A stretch of 24,810 nt of DNA from Hallerella sp963597395 (GTDB taxonomy: Bacteria > Fibrobacterota > Fibrobacteria > Fibrobacterales > Fibrobacteraceae): contig CAVBPX010000035.1 of assembly GCA_963597395.1 (NCBI GenBank), positions 1 to 24,810 of the forward strand, read 5' to 3'. Shown one piece after another: positions 7,521 through 15,245 of the stretch. The notes under the pieces were generated by a model. It ran no database searches and was not told the DNA's origin. It saw only the letters and a list, made by a program, of their open reading frames with translations. Both the position numbers and the translations under genes were made by a program. Every line of letters begins with the position of its first letter. Position 1 is the stretch's first letter.

Positions 7521-7832
7521 ATGAAAAATGGTATTCATCCCGATTACAAACCGGTCGTGTTCGTTGATGCGAATACGGGTAAAGAGTTCATCACCCGCTC
7601 CACGAAGTCCTCTGCCGAAAAGAAAGTGATCGATGGTGTCGAACACAGTGTGGTTTCCCTCGAAATCACGAGCGACACGCATCCTTTCTGGACAGGCAAG
7701 CAGCACCGCGTGGATACCGCTGGCCGTATTGACCAGTTCAACAAGCGTTTCGCGAGCAACGGCTCGATGAACCTTGCTGCGGCAAAGCGCAAGACGCGCC
7801 GTGCGGTCAAGAAGGAAGAATCCGAGGACTAA
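7521..7832 (+). CDS. rpmE2: 50S ribosomal protein L31, type B (zinc-free)
   Basis: This is a 103-residue ribosomal protein. It begins MKNGIHPDYKPVVFVDANTG and contains the family segment LEITSDTHPFWTGKQHRVDT followed by AGRIDQFNKRF. The cysteines of the zinc-binding form are absent, so this is the C-minus type B paralogue. It has a longer inner segment (about 25-45) and a basic, then acidic C-terminus (KRKTRRAVKKEESED). ATG 7521 follows an AGGA-like site at 7508-7511. It is monocistronic, with a promoter upstream and a strong hairpin downstream. Type B L31 often replaces the zinc form under zinc limitation, but no Zur-like operator was recognised here. Confidence 0.93.
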   Translation: MKNGIHPDYKPVVFVDANTGKEFITRSTKSSAEKKVIDGVEHSVVSLEITSDTHPFWTGKQHRVDTAGRIDQFNKRFASNGSMNLAAAKRKTRRAVKKEESED

Positions 7833-7851
7833 TTCCCGAAGGTCTTTCTAA

Positions 7852-7884
7852 AGGCTTCCCTTGGAAGAGGGAGGCTTTTTTTTT
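7852..7884 (+). terminator. Intrinsic terminator after rpmE2
   Basis: GGCTTCCC (7853-7860) pairs with GGGAGGC (7869-7875), with a G-U pair and a small bulge allowed, around an 8-base loop. A run of nine Ts follows (7876-7884). It ends 18 bases before the start of the next gene, an arrangement very like the hairpin before lptD. Confidence 0.8.
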
Positions 7885-7902
7885 GGAAACCCGCAAGTTC
7901 CG

Positions 7903-9171
7903 ATGCTCCGTCCTTTTCGCATTTTTGCCGTCTGTGTCCTCGCGCTTTTGCACGGGGCGTTTGCGGACGCCCTTCCGTCGCGCTGTGCGGACGGGATGAA
8001 GGTTCTTTCCGTCCGGTATGAAGGTCTTGAGGACACCGATCCGCGGGTCGTGGAACGGGAACTGGAAAATACTCCGGGCAAGGCGTTCTCCCGCGAAGCG
8101 TTCTTTTCGGAAAAGCTCCGGCTCGAAAGTCTCGACATCTTTTCGGACGTTTCGTTAGTTTGTACGGAATCCGCGGAGGGTGTTTCACTCGAATACCGCT
8201 TCAAGGAACTTTTGCACTGGATTCCTTCGCCGGCGGGAAAGAAGACCGACCAGGACGGCTGGATGCTCGGTCTTGCCCTTGCGCACCTGAACGTTCTCGG
8301 GGAGGACATCCGCGTGGAGGCTCAATATCGGACGTCCATCGACCCGCTGTTCGATTCGAAGGAGTTTGCCGTTTATGCGAGTTCACCGTGGCTTTTTGAC
8401 TTGCCGCTTGCCTGGAACTTCGAATTTTTGCGGACCGATTCGTGGGACGATTTGAGAGGCTTTTACGACCGTTCCTTTTATTTGCATTTGGAGGTCGATG
8501 CAAAGCTTTGGAAAAATCTTTACCTTGTGTGGGCGCCGTCCTTCCGTTATGTCGAAGACTTTGGACGGGTGCCGGACCTTGCCGTCGGGGCGCTGTTCGA
8601 TGCGCGGGATTCAAAGACCGATCCGCGGAAGGGAGCCTTTGAGGAGTTCCGTGTGACGCGCTTTGGGCTTTTGAACTCGGACGTGGAGCACTACGTGGAA
8701 TACCTCTGGGACAATCGCGTCTATTTTTCGTTCGGGCGTTTTATTACGGGCGTTTCGTCGCTTGTGCGGTTCCGTCCGGGCGAACAGATGTTTTTTGACC
8801 GTTTGCACCAGGGCGGCGCCAATTCGCTCCGCGGGTTCGATCCCGATTCGAGCGTTCACGGCAGGCACGAGGCCGTTTGGAACGTCGAGGAACGCTATGC
8901 GCTTTTGGAACGCAAGTCTTTTTCCGTCCTCGGCGCGAACCTGTTTTGGGGCGTGGAACTTGTGCTCGGCGTGGAGGGAGCCTTTTTGTGGGATTCCGAG
9001 CTGCCTAGGTGGGACGATTACAGACAAAGTATTTACGGCGGCGTCCATTTTCTGATTCCGGCGCTCGACAGGCTGCGACTTGAGGCCGGCTACAGTCCGG
9101 ACGGGGCGTCCGTGAAAATAGCCGTGGGACTTTACGATAAAAATGTATCGATGCGCTGGCGCTCCCGCTGA
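7903..9171 (+). CDS. Small Omp85-type outer membrane barrel protein (one POTRA)
   Basis: This is a 422-residue predicted outer membrane protein of the BamA/TamA (surface antigen D15) superfamily. Residues 1-22 form a signal peptide ending AFADA. Residues about 33-100 look like a single POTRA domain (VLSVRYEGLEDTDPRVVEREL, then FFSEKLRLESLDIFSDVSL). The rest is barrel. ARDSKTDPRKGAFEEFRVTR (233-252) corresponds to the conserved strand DxRDxxxxPxxG, and GGANSLRGF (304-312) to the loop-6 VRGF-type motif. BamA usually has about five POTRAs and about 800 residues, so this is a paralogue rather than the main assembly factor, and its substrate is unknown. ATG 7903 was chosen because an in-frame TTG at 7861 lies inside the terminator. 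There is no clear ribosome site and no visible promoter of its own. Confidence 0.8.
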   Translation: MLRPFRIFAVCVLALLHGAFADALPSRCADGMKVLSVRYEGLEDTDPRVVERELENTPGKAFSREAFFSEKLRLESLDIFSDVSLVCTESAEGVSLEYRFKELLHWIPSPAGKKTDQDGWMLGLALAHLNVLGEDIRVEAQYRTSIDPLFDSKEFAVYASSPWLFDLPLAWNFEFLRTDSWDDLRGFYDRSFYLHLEVDAKLWKNLYLVWAPSFRYVEDFGRVPDLAVGALFDARDSKTDPRKGAFEEFRVTRFGLLNSDVEHYVEYLWDNRVYFSFGRFITGVSSLVRFRPGEQMFFDRLHQGGANSLRGFDPDSSVHGRHEAVWNVEERYALLERKSFSVLGANLFWGVELVLGVEGAFLWDSELPRWDDYRQSIYGGVHFLIPALDRLRLEAGYSPDGASVKIAVGLYDKNVSMRWRSR

Positions 9172-9179
9172 TTGAAAAT

Positions 9180-9187
9180 TATATTTA
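9180..9187 (+). promoter_or_regulatory. TAnnTTTA box just before ppa
   Basis: TATATTTA ends 9 bases before the ppa ATG. As a promoter it would give a leader of only one or two bases. No TTG lies 19-20 bases upstream. Confidence 0.4.
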
Positions 9188-9196
9188 GATCCATCT

Positions 9197-9796
9197 ATGC
9201 CGATAAATTATCTAGAACTACCGATTGGACCGAAATATCCCTATGAAGTGGATTGTGTGGTCGAAATTCCCAAGGACACGAACGTCAAGTACGAATACGA
9301 TGAACGCTATCACGTGTTTCGCCTGGACCGCTGCCTTCTGTCTTCCATGAGTTACCCTTGCAGCTACGGGCTGATTCCGAGTACGCGCGCCGATGACGGG
9401 GATGCTCTCGACATGCTTGTCTATTGTTCCTCGCCCCTTGCGACGGGAACCGTTGTCTCGTGCCGCGCCGTGGGCGTTCTCGACATGACGGACGGCGGAA
9501 AGAAGGACTACAAGGTTTTGGGCGTTCCGCTCTACATTCCGCACCCGATTCGCGACATCCAGGACGTCGATCCGATGTTTCTCAAGATTACGCGCAACTT
9601 CTTCCAATACTACAAGGAACTCGAAGGAAAGACCGTGGAAATCGGCGAATGGCTCTCGGCGGATTTTGCACGCGAAAAGATCATCGAGGCGCACAAGAAC
9701 TTTTTTGCGACGCAGGTACAGGTTCCCGAGGCCCGTTACCAGGAACCGGAAGTCCATTCGGAATACAATCCGAATTCGGACCTGATGATGATTTGA
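9197..9796 (+). CDS. ppa: Inorganic pyrophosphatase, family I
   Basis: This is a 199-residue soluble enzyme that hydrolyses pyrophosphate to phosphate and pulls biosynthetic reactions forward. The active-site residues of E. coli Ppa are found about two positions later: E23, K31, R42, Y58, D67, D69, D72, D99 and D104 (segments EIPKDTNVKYEYD, CSYGLIP, DDGDALDML and VLDMTDGGKKDYK). The signature normally reads DGDPLD; here alanine replaces proline (A70). The C-terminal 30 residues are longer than in E. coli. A near-leaderless promoter may lie just upstream. A strong bidirectional terminator follows at 9831. Confidence 0.95.
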   Translation: MPINYLELPIGPKYPYEVDCVVEIPKDTNVKYEYDERYHVFRLDRCLLSSMSYPCSYGLIPSTRADDGDALDMLVYCSSPLATGTVVSCRAVGVLDMTDGGKKDYKVLGVPLYIPHPIRDIQDVDPMFLKITRNFFQYYKELEGKTVEIGEWLSADFAREKIIEAHKNFFATQVQVPEARYQEPEVHSEYNPNSDLMMI

Positions 9797-9807
9797 CCTT
9801 TTACCGG

Positions 9808-9857
9808 TCCGTCCCGTCGGACGGAATATGAAAAAGCCCCGCGAAGCGGGGCTTTTT
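9808..9857. terminator. Bidirectional terminator between ppa and yebC, with a second hairpin
   Basis: AAAAAGCCCCGC (9831-9842) pairs perfectly with GCGGGGCTTTTT (9846-9857) around GAA; the GCGAAGC apex is a known very stable mini-hairpin. A and T runs flank both sides, so it serves ppa (plus) and yebC (minus, stop at 9876). A smaller 7-bp hairpin (9808-9814 with 9819-9825) precedes it on the ppa side. Confidence 0.92.
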
Positions 9858-9875
9858 CGGTTGAAGTTTTGGAAG

Positions 9876-10622
9876 TTATTCGGCGGCTTCCATGTCTTCG
9901 TCGCTGATTTCCGCGTTGTGGTAAACGTCCTGGACGTCGTCGTCGTCCTCGAACTTGTCGAGGAGCTTCAGGAGCTTTTGCGCATCGGCGTGTTCGAGCT
10001 TGACCGGGTCGTTCGGAACGTAGGAAATTTCGGCGCTGAGCATTTCGATGCCGGCCGCTTCGAGAGCCTTGGTCACGGCGTCGAAGGATTCCGGCGTGGT
10101 CGAAATTTCATGGACGCCGTCTTCGGTTGCCATGTCGTCGGCACCGGCGTCGAGCGCGACATCCATCACCTGGTCTTCGGTGTACTTGGACGCGTCGATG
10201 TCAATCACGCCCTTGTGCGTAAAGGCCCAAGCCACGGAACCGGCCTCGCCGAGGCTTCCGCCGTTCTTGTTGAAGATGTTGCGGATGTTCGAAACGGTGC
10301 GCGTCTTGTTGTCGGTCATGCACTTTACGAAGATGGCGACTCCGCCCGGGCCGCGGCCTTCGTAAATCGGTTCTTCCATGATGACGTCCTTGCCTTCGCC
10401 CGTTCCCTTGGCAATGGCGGACTCGATGTTTTTCGCCGGAAGGCTCTGGCTCTTGGCCTTGAGAATGGCCGCACGGAGACGCGGGTTGGCGTCCGGGTTG
10501 CCTCCGCCGAGCTTCGCGGCAATGGAGATTTCCTTAATAAACTTGTTCCAGGCCTTGGCGCGCGCAACGTCTGTTTTTGCTTTCTTGCGCTTGGTGGTTG
10601 CCCATTTGGAATGTCCGGACAT
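9876..10622 (-). CDS. yebC: YebC/PmpR family protein (TACO1 family)
   Basis: This is a 248-residue cytoplasmic protein. The start MSGHSKWATTKRKKAKTDVAR is diagnostic of the YebC family, followed by KLGGGNPDANPRLRAAILKA, the GTGEGKD segment, YEGRGPGGVAIFVKCMTDNK and the NKNGGSLGEAGSVAW motif. The acidic C-terminus is typical. Family members have been described as transcription regulators and, for mitochondrial TACO1 and some bacterial relatives, as factors that help ribosomes through difficult sequences; which applies here cannot be told. ATG 10622 is preceded by a GAGG site. It is monocistronic: a box at 10654-10661 lies upstream and the shared terminator downstream. Confidence 0.95.
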   Translation of the reverse strand: MSGHSKWATTKRKKAKTDVARAKAWNKFIKEISIAAKLGGGNPDANPRLRAAILKAKSQSLPAKNIESAIAKGTGEGKDVIMEEPIYEGRGPGGVAIFVKCMTDNKTRTVSNIRNIFNKNGGSLGEAGSVAWAFTHKGVIDIDASKYTEDQVMDVALDAGADDMATEDGVHEISTTPESFDAVTKALEAAGIEMLSAEISYVPNDPVKLEHADAQKLLKLLDKFEDDDDVQDVYHNAEISDEDMEAAE

Positions 10623-10653
10623 ATGTACCTCGGGTGTTCAAAATTTTGTGTTG

Positions 10654-10661
10654 TAAAGATA
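10654..10661 (-). promoter_or_regulatory. Predicted promoter box of yebC
   Basis: On the minus strand the sequence reads TATCTTTA, fitting TAnnTTTR, 31 bases before the yebC start. No TTG was seen at 19-20 bases upstream. The region also receives any read-through from the amidase gene ending at 10711, for which no clear terminator was found. Confidence 0.5.
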
Positions 10662-10710
10662 GAATTCTATGCGGATTTCGGGAAGATGAAAAGCGCCAAA
10701 AACGCCTTTC

Positions 10711-11937
10711 TCAGTGTTCCAGCGTGAGCAGGTATTCGTCAATGGCCTTTTTGTATTCCTCGACGCCCTCCGCGATGCGGCGCGCCATGTCCTTTTGGCC
10801 CTTTTCCGTATTCATGTAGCGCTCTTCTTCGGGATTGCTGATGAAGCCCAGTTCGACGAGGGTTGCCGGCATAAACGCTCCGACTAGTACCATAAAGCCC
10901 GCTCCGCCTGCTCCCGAACCCTGCTTGGAAATTTTTCCGCCCTCGTAAGACTTGATGACCTTTTCGGTAAAGGTGTAGCTCGCCTGCTTATACTGTTCGA
11001 GGCGCGCCTGGATTTTGAGCCAGTCGAGCGGGGAAAGTTCGTCCTTGGAATTCTTGTCGCCGTAGAGAGAGGCGACCTTGTTTTCGCGTCTTGCGATGGC
11101 GCGGTCCTCTTCGCTTTCCGGATCGCGCAAAACGTAGATTCGGAAGCCTTTTACCTTTGACTTTCGGGCTCCGTCGATGGCGTTGCAGTGGAGGCTTATA
11201 AACAGGTCGCCGTTCCATCGGTTAGCGATTTGGGGACGTTCGGAAAGCTGGATGAACTTGTCGGTATTGCGTGTGAGCTTGACGTTAAATCCGCGTTTCT
11301 CGAGTTCCTTTTCGAGAAGCCTTGCCACCGAAAGTACGATGTCCTTTTCCTGTGAAATTTTCCCGATGGCGCCGGGATCCTTTCCGCCGTGGCCCGGATC
11401 GATGACGATGTTTTTTACTTCGCGGGAACCCGCCGGAGCCTTGGAGTTATTCTTTTTGACCTTCGCCTTGGGAGCTTCTTTTGTTTGGGGAACGCTTGCC
11501 GGGACTTCCGTCTTGGAATTGACCTTGGGCTCTTCGACCTTGGACGATTCTTTCTTGGGAACCTCGGCGTTTGCAACCGTCAGGACGCTTGCCGCGGAAT
11601 CAATCGCGTAGATTTTGGAAAAGGCTTTCGAAAACAGCTCGAGCGTTTCCGTCGCGGGAGTCCACACGGCGTCGCTTTTGTATTCCGTGGATGCGGAAAG
11701 CTTGACCGCGCTGCCGTTTGCAAAAATGTAGGGGAATCCGACGACAAAGGAACAGGAAAAATCCTTGCCGCTCGCCTTAAAGCGCTTTTCGACAGGGGAG
11801 AACGAGGCTTCGAGACCTTCCGACCGGGCAAGGGAATCGATGTTCACCATCCATGTCCCGTCCTTTTTAAAAACAGGAACACTTGCGGCCGTTTGCGTGA
11901 AAAGGCCGAAGAGCAAAAGCGAAAGGGCGAATATCAG
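10711..11937 (-). CDS. N-acetylmuramoyl-L-alanine amidase (Amidase_3)
   Basis: This is an exported zinc amidase that cuts the bond between N-acetylmuramic acid and the peptide stem, as in daughter-cell separation or wall turnover. Counting from 11937 (408 residues), a hydrophobic signal peptide comes first, then a domain like the copper-amine-oxidase N-terminal fold (about 22-125), a Lys/Pro/Glu linker (about 128-170) and the catalytic domain. Zinc ligands are H183 (IDPGHGG), E197 (SQEKD) and H250 (SLHCNA), with the catalytic glutamate E362 (TLVELGFISN). The start is uncertain. There is no ATG, GTG or TTG at the expected place; a CTG at 11937 overlaps the smpB stop as CTGA. ATG 12030 would add 31 very basic residues read out of frame within smpB, and TTG 11916 would cut the signal peptide. 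It is the last gene of the rlmN operon. Confidence 0.85.
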   Translation of the reverse strand: MIFALSLLLFGLFTQTAASVPVFKKDGTWMVNIDSLARSEGLEASFSPVEKRFKASGKDFSCSFVVGFPYIFANGSAVKLSASTEYKSDAVWTPATETLELFSKAFSKIYAIDSAASVLTVANAEVPKKESSKVEEPKVNSKTEVPASVPQTKEAPKAKVKKNNSKAPAGSREVKNIVIDPGHGGKDPGAIGKISQEKDIVLSVARLLEKELEKRGFNVKLTRNTDKFIQLSERPQIANRWNGDLFISLHCNAIDGARKSKVKGFRIYVLRDPESEEDRAIARRENKVASLYGDKNSKDELSPLDWLKIQARLEQYKQASYTFTEKVIKSYEGGKISKQGSGAGGAGFMVLVGAFMPATLVELGFISNPEEERYMNTEKGQKDMARRIAEGVEEYKKAIDEYLLTLEH

Positions 11938-12410
11938 TGCCCGCGCGCCTTGACGATGCGGGCGATGGCGAGTTTCTCGTCTCGGGCGATGATATCCGCG
12001 CGTTTGTCCCTGTTGTCCTTGCCTCGGCATATACCTACTTCGATTTTTACAAACCTTTTTTTGAAATAGAGCTTGAGCGGAATGAGCGTGAGGCCCTTCA
12101 GTTCGGTCGCCTTGCGCATTTTTTGAATTTCGGCGACGTGAGCGAGCAGTTTTCGCTTGCGCTGCGGTTCGTGTCCAAACCTTTTGGCATACGAATAGTC
12201 GTCGATGTGCGCGCCGACGAGCCAAAGTTCGTTTTTGTCCTTGGAAACTTCCACCCAGGCGTCCCCGAGGTTGCATCTTCCGTCGCGGATGGACTTGATT
12301 TCGGAGCCGACGAGCATAATGCCCGTTTCAAAGCGGTCTTCGACAAAGTAGTCGTGCTGCGCCTTGCGGTTTACGATGGTCGGCGTCTTGGAGGTTTCCT
12401 TGGACTTCAT
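11934..12410 (-). CDS. smpB: SsrA-binding protein
   Basis: This is a 158-residue partner of tmRNA in rescuing stalled ribosomes. Family segments are intact: NRKAQHDYFVEDRFETGIML near the start, GSEIKSIRDGRCNLGDAWVE, the LLAHVAEIQKM helix, GLTLIPLKLYFKKRFVKIEV and the basic C-terminus RGKDNRDKRADIIARDEKLA that inserts in the mRNA channel. ATG 12410 overlaps the stop of the HU gene by 4 bases (ATGA), so the two are coupled. tmRNA itself is not in the window. Confidence 0.96.
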   Translation of the reverse strand: MKSKETSKTPTIVNRKAQHDYFVEDRFETGIMLVGSEIKSIRDGRCNLGDAWVEVSKDKNELWLVGAHIDDYSYAKRFGHEPQRKRKLLAHVAEIQKMRKATELKGLTLIPLKLYFKKRFVKIEVGICRGKDNRDKRADIIARDEKLAIARIVKARGH

Positions 12411-12715
12411 GGCTGGTCGCTCGGATTTTCGAATTTCTTGTTGAGTTCGCGGCTCGCTTCAAAGACCGGGCGAACCTGAGCCTCGATATCTACCTGCTCG
12501 CCGGTGCGCGGGTTCCGGGCCTTGTGCGCATCGCGCTTTTTGAGCTTGAACCGTCCGAATCCGCGGAGCTCGATGTTCTTGCCTTCGACGAGGGCGTTCG
12601 AAATCGCATCCAGAAAATTTTCGACGATGAGTTTCGTCTCGACCTGCGTAAAACCGATTCGCGAGGCGATTTCCTCGACCAGGTCCTTTTTTGTGATGTT
12701 GTTCCGCTCGGTCAT
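12407..12715 (-). CDS. HU/IHF family DNA-binding protein
   Basis: This is a 102-residue nucleoid protein. Residues 7-45 give the helical dimer part (ITKKDLVEEIASRIGFTQVE, then IVENFLDAISNALVEG). Residues 46-75 give the beta arm with GFGRFKLKKRDAHKARNPRT, the classic HU/IHF signature with the arm-tip R-N-P. The short acidic/polar tail (KKFENPSDQP) is extra. HU and IHF subunits cannot be told apart from this alone. It starts 3 bases after the obg stop and overlaps smpB by 4 bases, so it is inside the operon. Confidence 0.95.
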   Translation of the reverse strand: MTERNNITKKDLVEEIASRIGFTQVETKLIVENFLDAISNALVEGKNIELRGFGRFKLKKRDAHKARNPRTGEQVDIEAQVRPVFEASRELNKKFENPSDQP

Positions 12716-12718
12716 TCG

Positions 12719-13714
12719 CTACTTGCTCCAGCCGCTTTTCTTTTTGCGCTTGTCGGGAACGAGGGCGGTGAGAGCCTCGATAAGCTCTTCCTTGCCTTCG
12801 CCGGAGAACGCGGACGTGACGATGAATTTTTCCTTTTTGGCCTTGAACTTTTTAATGGCCGCTTCAATGCCCAGGTCGGACTTGTTGAGCGCAATGACGT
12901 AGGGCTTTTCGACGAGCTTCGGGTGAAATTCCTTCAGCTCTTTCCGGAGCGTCTGGAACTTTTGCCAGGCGTCCTCTTCAAAGGCGTCGATGACGAACAG
13001 AAGCGCATGCGTCCGTTCGATGTGCTTGAGAAATTCGTGCCCGAGCCCTTTCCCTGCGCTTGCGCCTTCGATAAGGCCCGGAATGTCCGCGACGACAAAG
13101 GAGTGTGCCGCGTGCGAAACAATGCCGAGGACCGGTTCGAGCGTCGTAAACGGATAGTCTCCGACCTTGGGACGCGCCGAAGAAATTTTGTTGACGAGCG
13201 AGGATTTTCCGGCATTCGGAAAACCGACGAGTCCAATGTCCGCGACGAGCTTCAGTTCGAGGTAGAGTTCGCGGCGTTCGCCGTTTTGTCCGCGGGTCGC
13301 CTTTTCGGGCCCCTGCATCGAGGGCGTTGCAAAGTGGACGTTTCCGAGTCCGCCGCGCCCGCCCTTGGCCGCAATCCATTTTTGGTTCGGCTCGGTGAGA
13401 TCCGCGAGAATGTGCCCGTCGGAATCCTTGACGATTGTGCCGCACGGAACGTCGATAATGAGATCCTGGGCGGACTTCCCGGTGCACTTGGAGGCTCCGC
13501 CGTCTTCGCCGTTATCCGCCTTGTAGATGCGGCGGTTTCCCATGTCGAGAAGCGTGGAATATTGTTCGTTTGCCCGCAAAATGACGTTTCCGCCGCGTCC
13601 GCCGTCGCCGCCGTCCGGGCCGCCGAGCGGGACGAACTTTTCACGGCGGAAGCTGCTGAGCCCGTTTCCGCCTTTTCCCGACCGAACGTCGATGGTCTTT
13701 TCGTCTAAAAACAT
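12719..13714 (-). CDS. obg: Obg/CgtA GTPase, ribosome-associated
   Basis: This is a 331-residue GTPase involved in large-subunit maturation and stress control. The glycine-rich Obg fold spans residues 1-158 (FRREKFVPLGGPDGGDGGRG). The G domain has G1 GFPNAGKS at 164-171, switch TT at 190-191, G3 DIPG at 210-213, G4 NKSD at 277-280 and G5 SAFSGEG at 301-307. There is no C-terminal OCT domain; the protein ends with a short basic tail (DKRKKKSGWSK). Start ATG 13714 gives the standard MFLDE beginning; the in-frame ATG at 13735 lies inside argC. Only one base separates it from the argC stop. Confidence 0.95.
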   Translation of the reverse strand: MFLDEKTIDVRSGKGGNGLSSFRREKFVPLGGPDGGDGGRGGNVILRANEQYSTLLDMGNRRIYKADNGEDGGASKCTGKSAQDLIIDVPCGTIVKDSDGHILADLTEPNQKWIAAKGGRGGLGNVHFATPSMQGPEKATRGQNGERRELYLELKLVADIGLVGFPNAGKSSLVNKISSARPKVGDYPFTTLEPVLGIVSHAAHSFVVADIPGLIEGASAGKGLGHEFLKHIERTHALLFVIDAFEEDAWQKFQTLRKELKEFHPKLVEKPYVIALNKSDLGIEAAIKKFKAKKEKFIVTSAFSGEGKEELIEALTALVPDKRKKKSGWSK

Positions 13715-13715
13715 T

Positions 13716-14681
13716 TTACAGTCCGAATCCTTCATCGAGTCCGAGCGCGATGTTCATGTTTTGAATGGCCGCTCCGGACGCGCCTTTGCCCAGATTGTCG
13801 ATGATGACCGTCACCTGGAGGGTTTTGCCCTTTCCGAAAACGTAAATGTGCGCCTCGTTCGTGTCGTTGCACTCCGTCGGGTCGAGAGATCCTCCGTCGA
13901 GCGTCGGTTCTTCCTCGTAGGGAAGGACCTTGACAAAGCGCGAGCCTTCATAGTGCGCGGCGAGAACCTGCTGCATTTCGGGCGCGGAAAGTTTTTTGGA
14001 AAGCGAGCTTTGGAAGATTGCCGTGGAAACCGCCATTCCCTTGTAGAAGGGGCCGACGACCGGGTTAAAGACGGGCGGATTTTCGAGACCGCATACCTTT
14101 TGCATCTCGGGCAAATGCTTGTGGTGGTGTCCGAGCGCATAGGGCCGCGGCGCAAAGAGCCTTGGGGAGCGTCCCGGGCCCGAAATTTGCGCACCTTCCG
14201 CCTCGTAGCTTGCTATCATCTTTTTTCCGCCGCCCGAGTATCCGGTGAGGCTGTAGGTCGCAAGGTCCGCGTCGCGACGGAGAAGCCCTGCGGAAATAAG
14301 CGGATAAATTCCGAGGATAAATCCCGAAGCGTGGCATCCCGGGTTTGCAATTCGCGGGTTGCTTTCGACGTTCTTTCGAAAGTCCTTTGAAAGTTCCGGA
14401 AGCCCGTAGGCCCAGTCGGGGTTTGTGCGGTGGGCTGTCGATGCGTCGATGATTTTTGTCTTGGGGTTTGTGCAAAGCGATGCGCTTTCCATCGAGGCGG
14501 CATCGGGCAAACATAAAAACGTCACGTCCGATGCGTTGATGAGGCGGGCACGCTCCGCGGGATCCTTTCGAAGTTCCGGTGCGATGCGCAAAAGTTCCAC
14601 GTCGTCGCGCTTGGAAAGACGTTCGTAAATCTGGAGACCGGTCGTTCCGGCTTCGCCATCGACAAAAATGCGGGATTTCAT
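13716..14681 (-). CDS. argC: N-acetyl-gamma-glutamyl-phosphate reductase, type 2
   Basis: This is a 321-residue NADPH-dependent reductase making N-acetylglutamate semialdehyde for arginine. The start MKSRIFVDGEAGTTGLQIYE is characteristic of the shorter type 2 ArgC. The catalytic cysteine is C116 in IANPGCHASGF. GYSGGGKKMI and the ALGHHHKHLPEM segment (substrate binding) are present. An AAGGTGAGG-like site precedes ATG 14681, and extensions further upstream run out of frame into the SEC-C gene. No other arg gene is in the window. It lies 37 bases after the SEC-C stop, inside the operon. Confidence 0.95.
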   Translation of the reverse strand: MKSRIFVDGEAGTTGLQIYERLSKRDDVELLRIAPELRKDPAERARLINASDVTFLCLPDAASMESASLCTNPKTKIIDASTAHRTNPDWAYGLPELSKDFRKNVESNPRIANPGCHASGFILGIYPLISAGLLRRDADLATYSLTGYSGGGKKMIASYEAEGAQISGPGRSPRLFAPRPYALGHHHKHLPEMQKVCGLENPPVFNPVVGPFYKGMAVSTAIFQSSLSKKLSAPEMQQVLAAHYEGSRFVKVLPYEEEPTLDGGSLDPTECNDTNEAHIYVFGKGKTLQVTVIIDNLGKGASGAAIQNMNIALGLDEGFGL

Positions 14682-14718
14682 TTTTTGAGCCTCACCTTGT
14701 CGCCGCGGAAAAGAACGA

Positions 14719-15219
14719 TTACTTGTTCTTGCCGCAGCACTTTTTGTACTTGAGACCCGAGCCGCACGGGCAGGGATCGTTCCGGCCGACGTCCGGGGTC
14801 GTCTTGTGGATGGTCGAAGGCTTGACGGCGCGTCCGTCATAGAAAAGCCATGCGCCCTTCACCTTGTGAAATTCGGAAAGTTCGTGATGCTCGCGCGCGA
14901 CGGCGCCCTGCTTGTATTTGCATACAAACTCGACCCAGCCGATGTTCTTTTCCTCTTCGGTCTTCGTTTGGAGAATCTGGATGCCGAGCCATTCGGATTT
15001 GCGGCTCCAATCCTCGACGCTCTTTTCGTCGTAGTCCGTCTGCTGAGACGGTTCGAGCGAATCCTTGAGCCATTTGACCTCGTGCTTTGCGTAGGCCGTG
15101 TAGCGGGAGCGCATGAGGGCTTCCGGCGTGGGCGCAAGAACCGCGCCCTTGATAATGGGTTCGCAGCATTCGGAATAGGGCTTTCCGGAGCCGCACGGAC
15201 AAAGATTTTCGTCTGCCAT
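14719..15219 (-). CDS. YchJ-type protein with SEC-C motifs at both ends
   Basis: This is a 166-residue soluble protein. SEC-C zinc motifs (CxC...CC) occur at residues 7-19 (CPCGSGKPYSECC) and at 150-162 (CPCGSGLKYKKCC). Between them is the YchJ-like domain (LMRSRYTAYAKHEVKWLKDS, WLGIQILQTK, GWVEFVCKYK, and the FHKVKGAWLFYDGR strand pair), an NTF2-like fold. The molecular function is unknown; SEC-C motifs in SecA bind zinc and contact SecB or ribosomes. ATG 15219 follows a GAGGAA site. It sits 26 bases after the methyltransferase stop. Confidence 0.9.
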   Translation of the reverse strand: MADENLCPCGSGKPYSECCEPIIKGAVLAPTPEALMRSRYTAYAKHEVKWLKDSLEPSQQTDYDEKSVEDWSRKSEWLGIQILQTKTEEEKNIGWVEFVCKYKQGAVAREHHELSEFHKVKGAWLFYDGRAVKPSTIHKTTPDVGRNDPCPCGSGLKYKKCCGKNK

Positions 15220-15245
15220 GGTTAATTCCTCGGTATTAAATTACA

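Noticed and set aside
10684..10710. Terminator after the amidase gene
   Set aside because: The AAAGGCG and GGCGCTTTT segments look complementary at first sight, but only four base pairs form and the core mismatches.
9828..10727. 299-codon plus-strand frame opposite yebC
   Set aside because: It begins inside the terminator hairpin and mirrors yebC, which matches its family from end to end.
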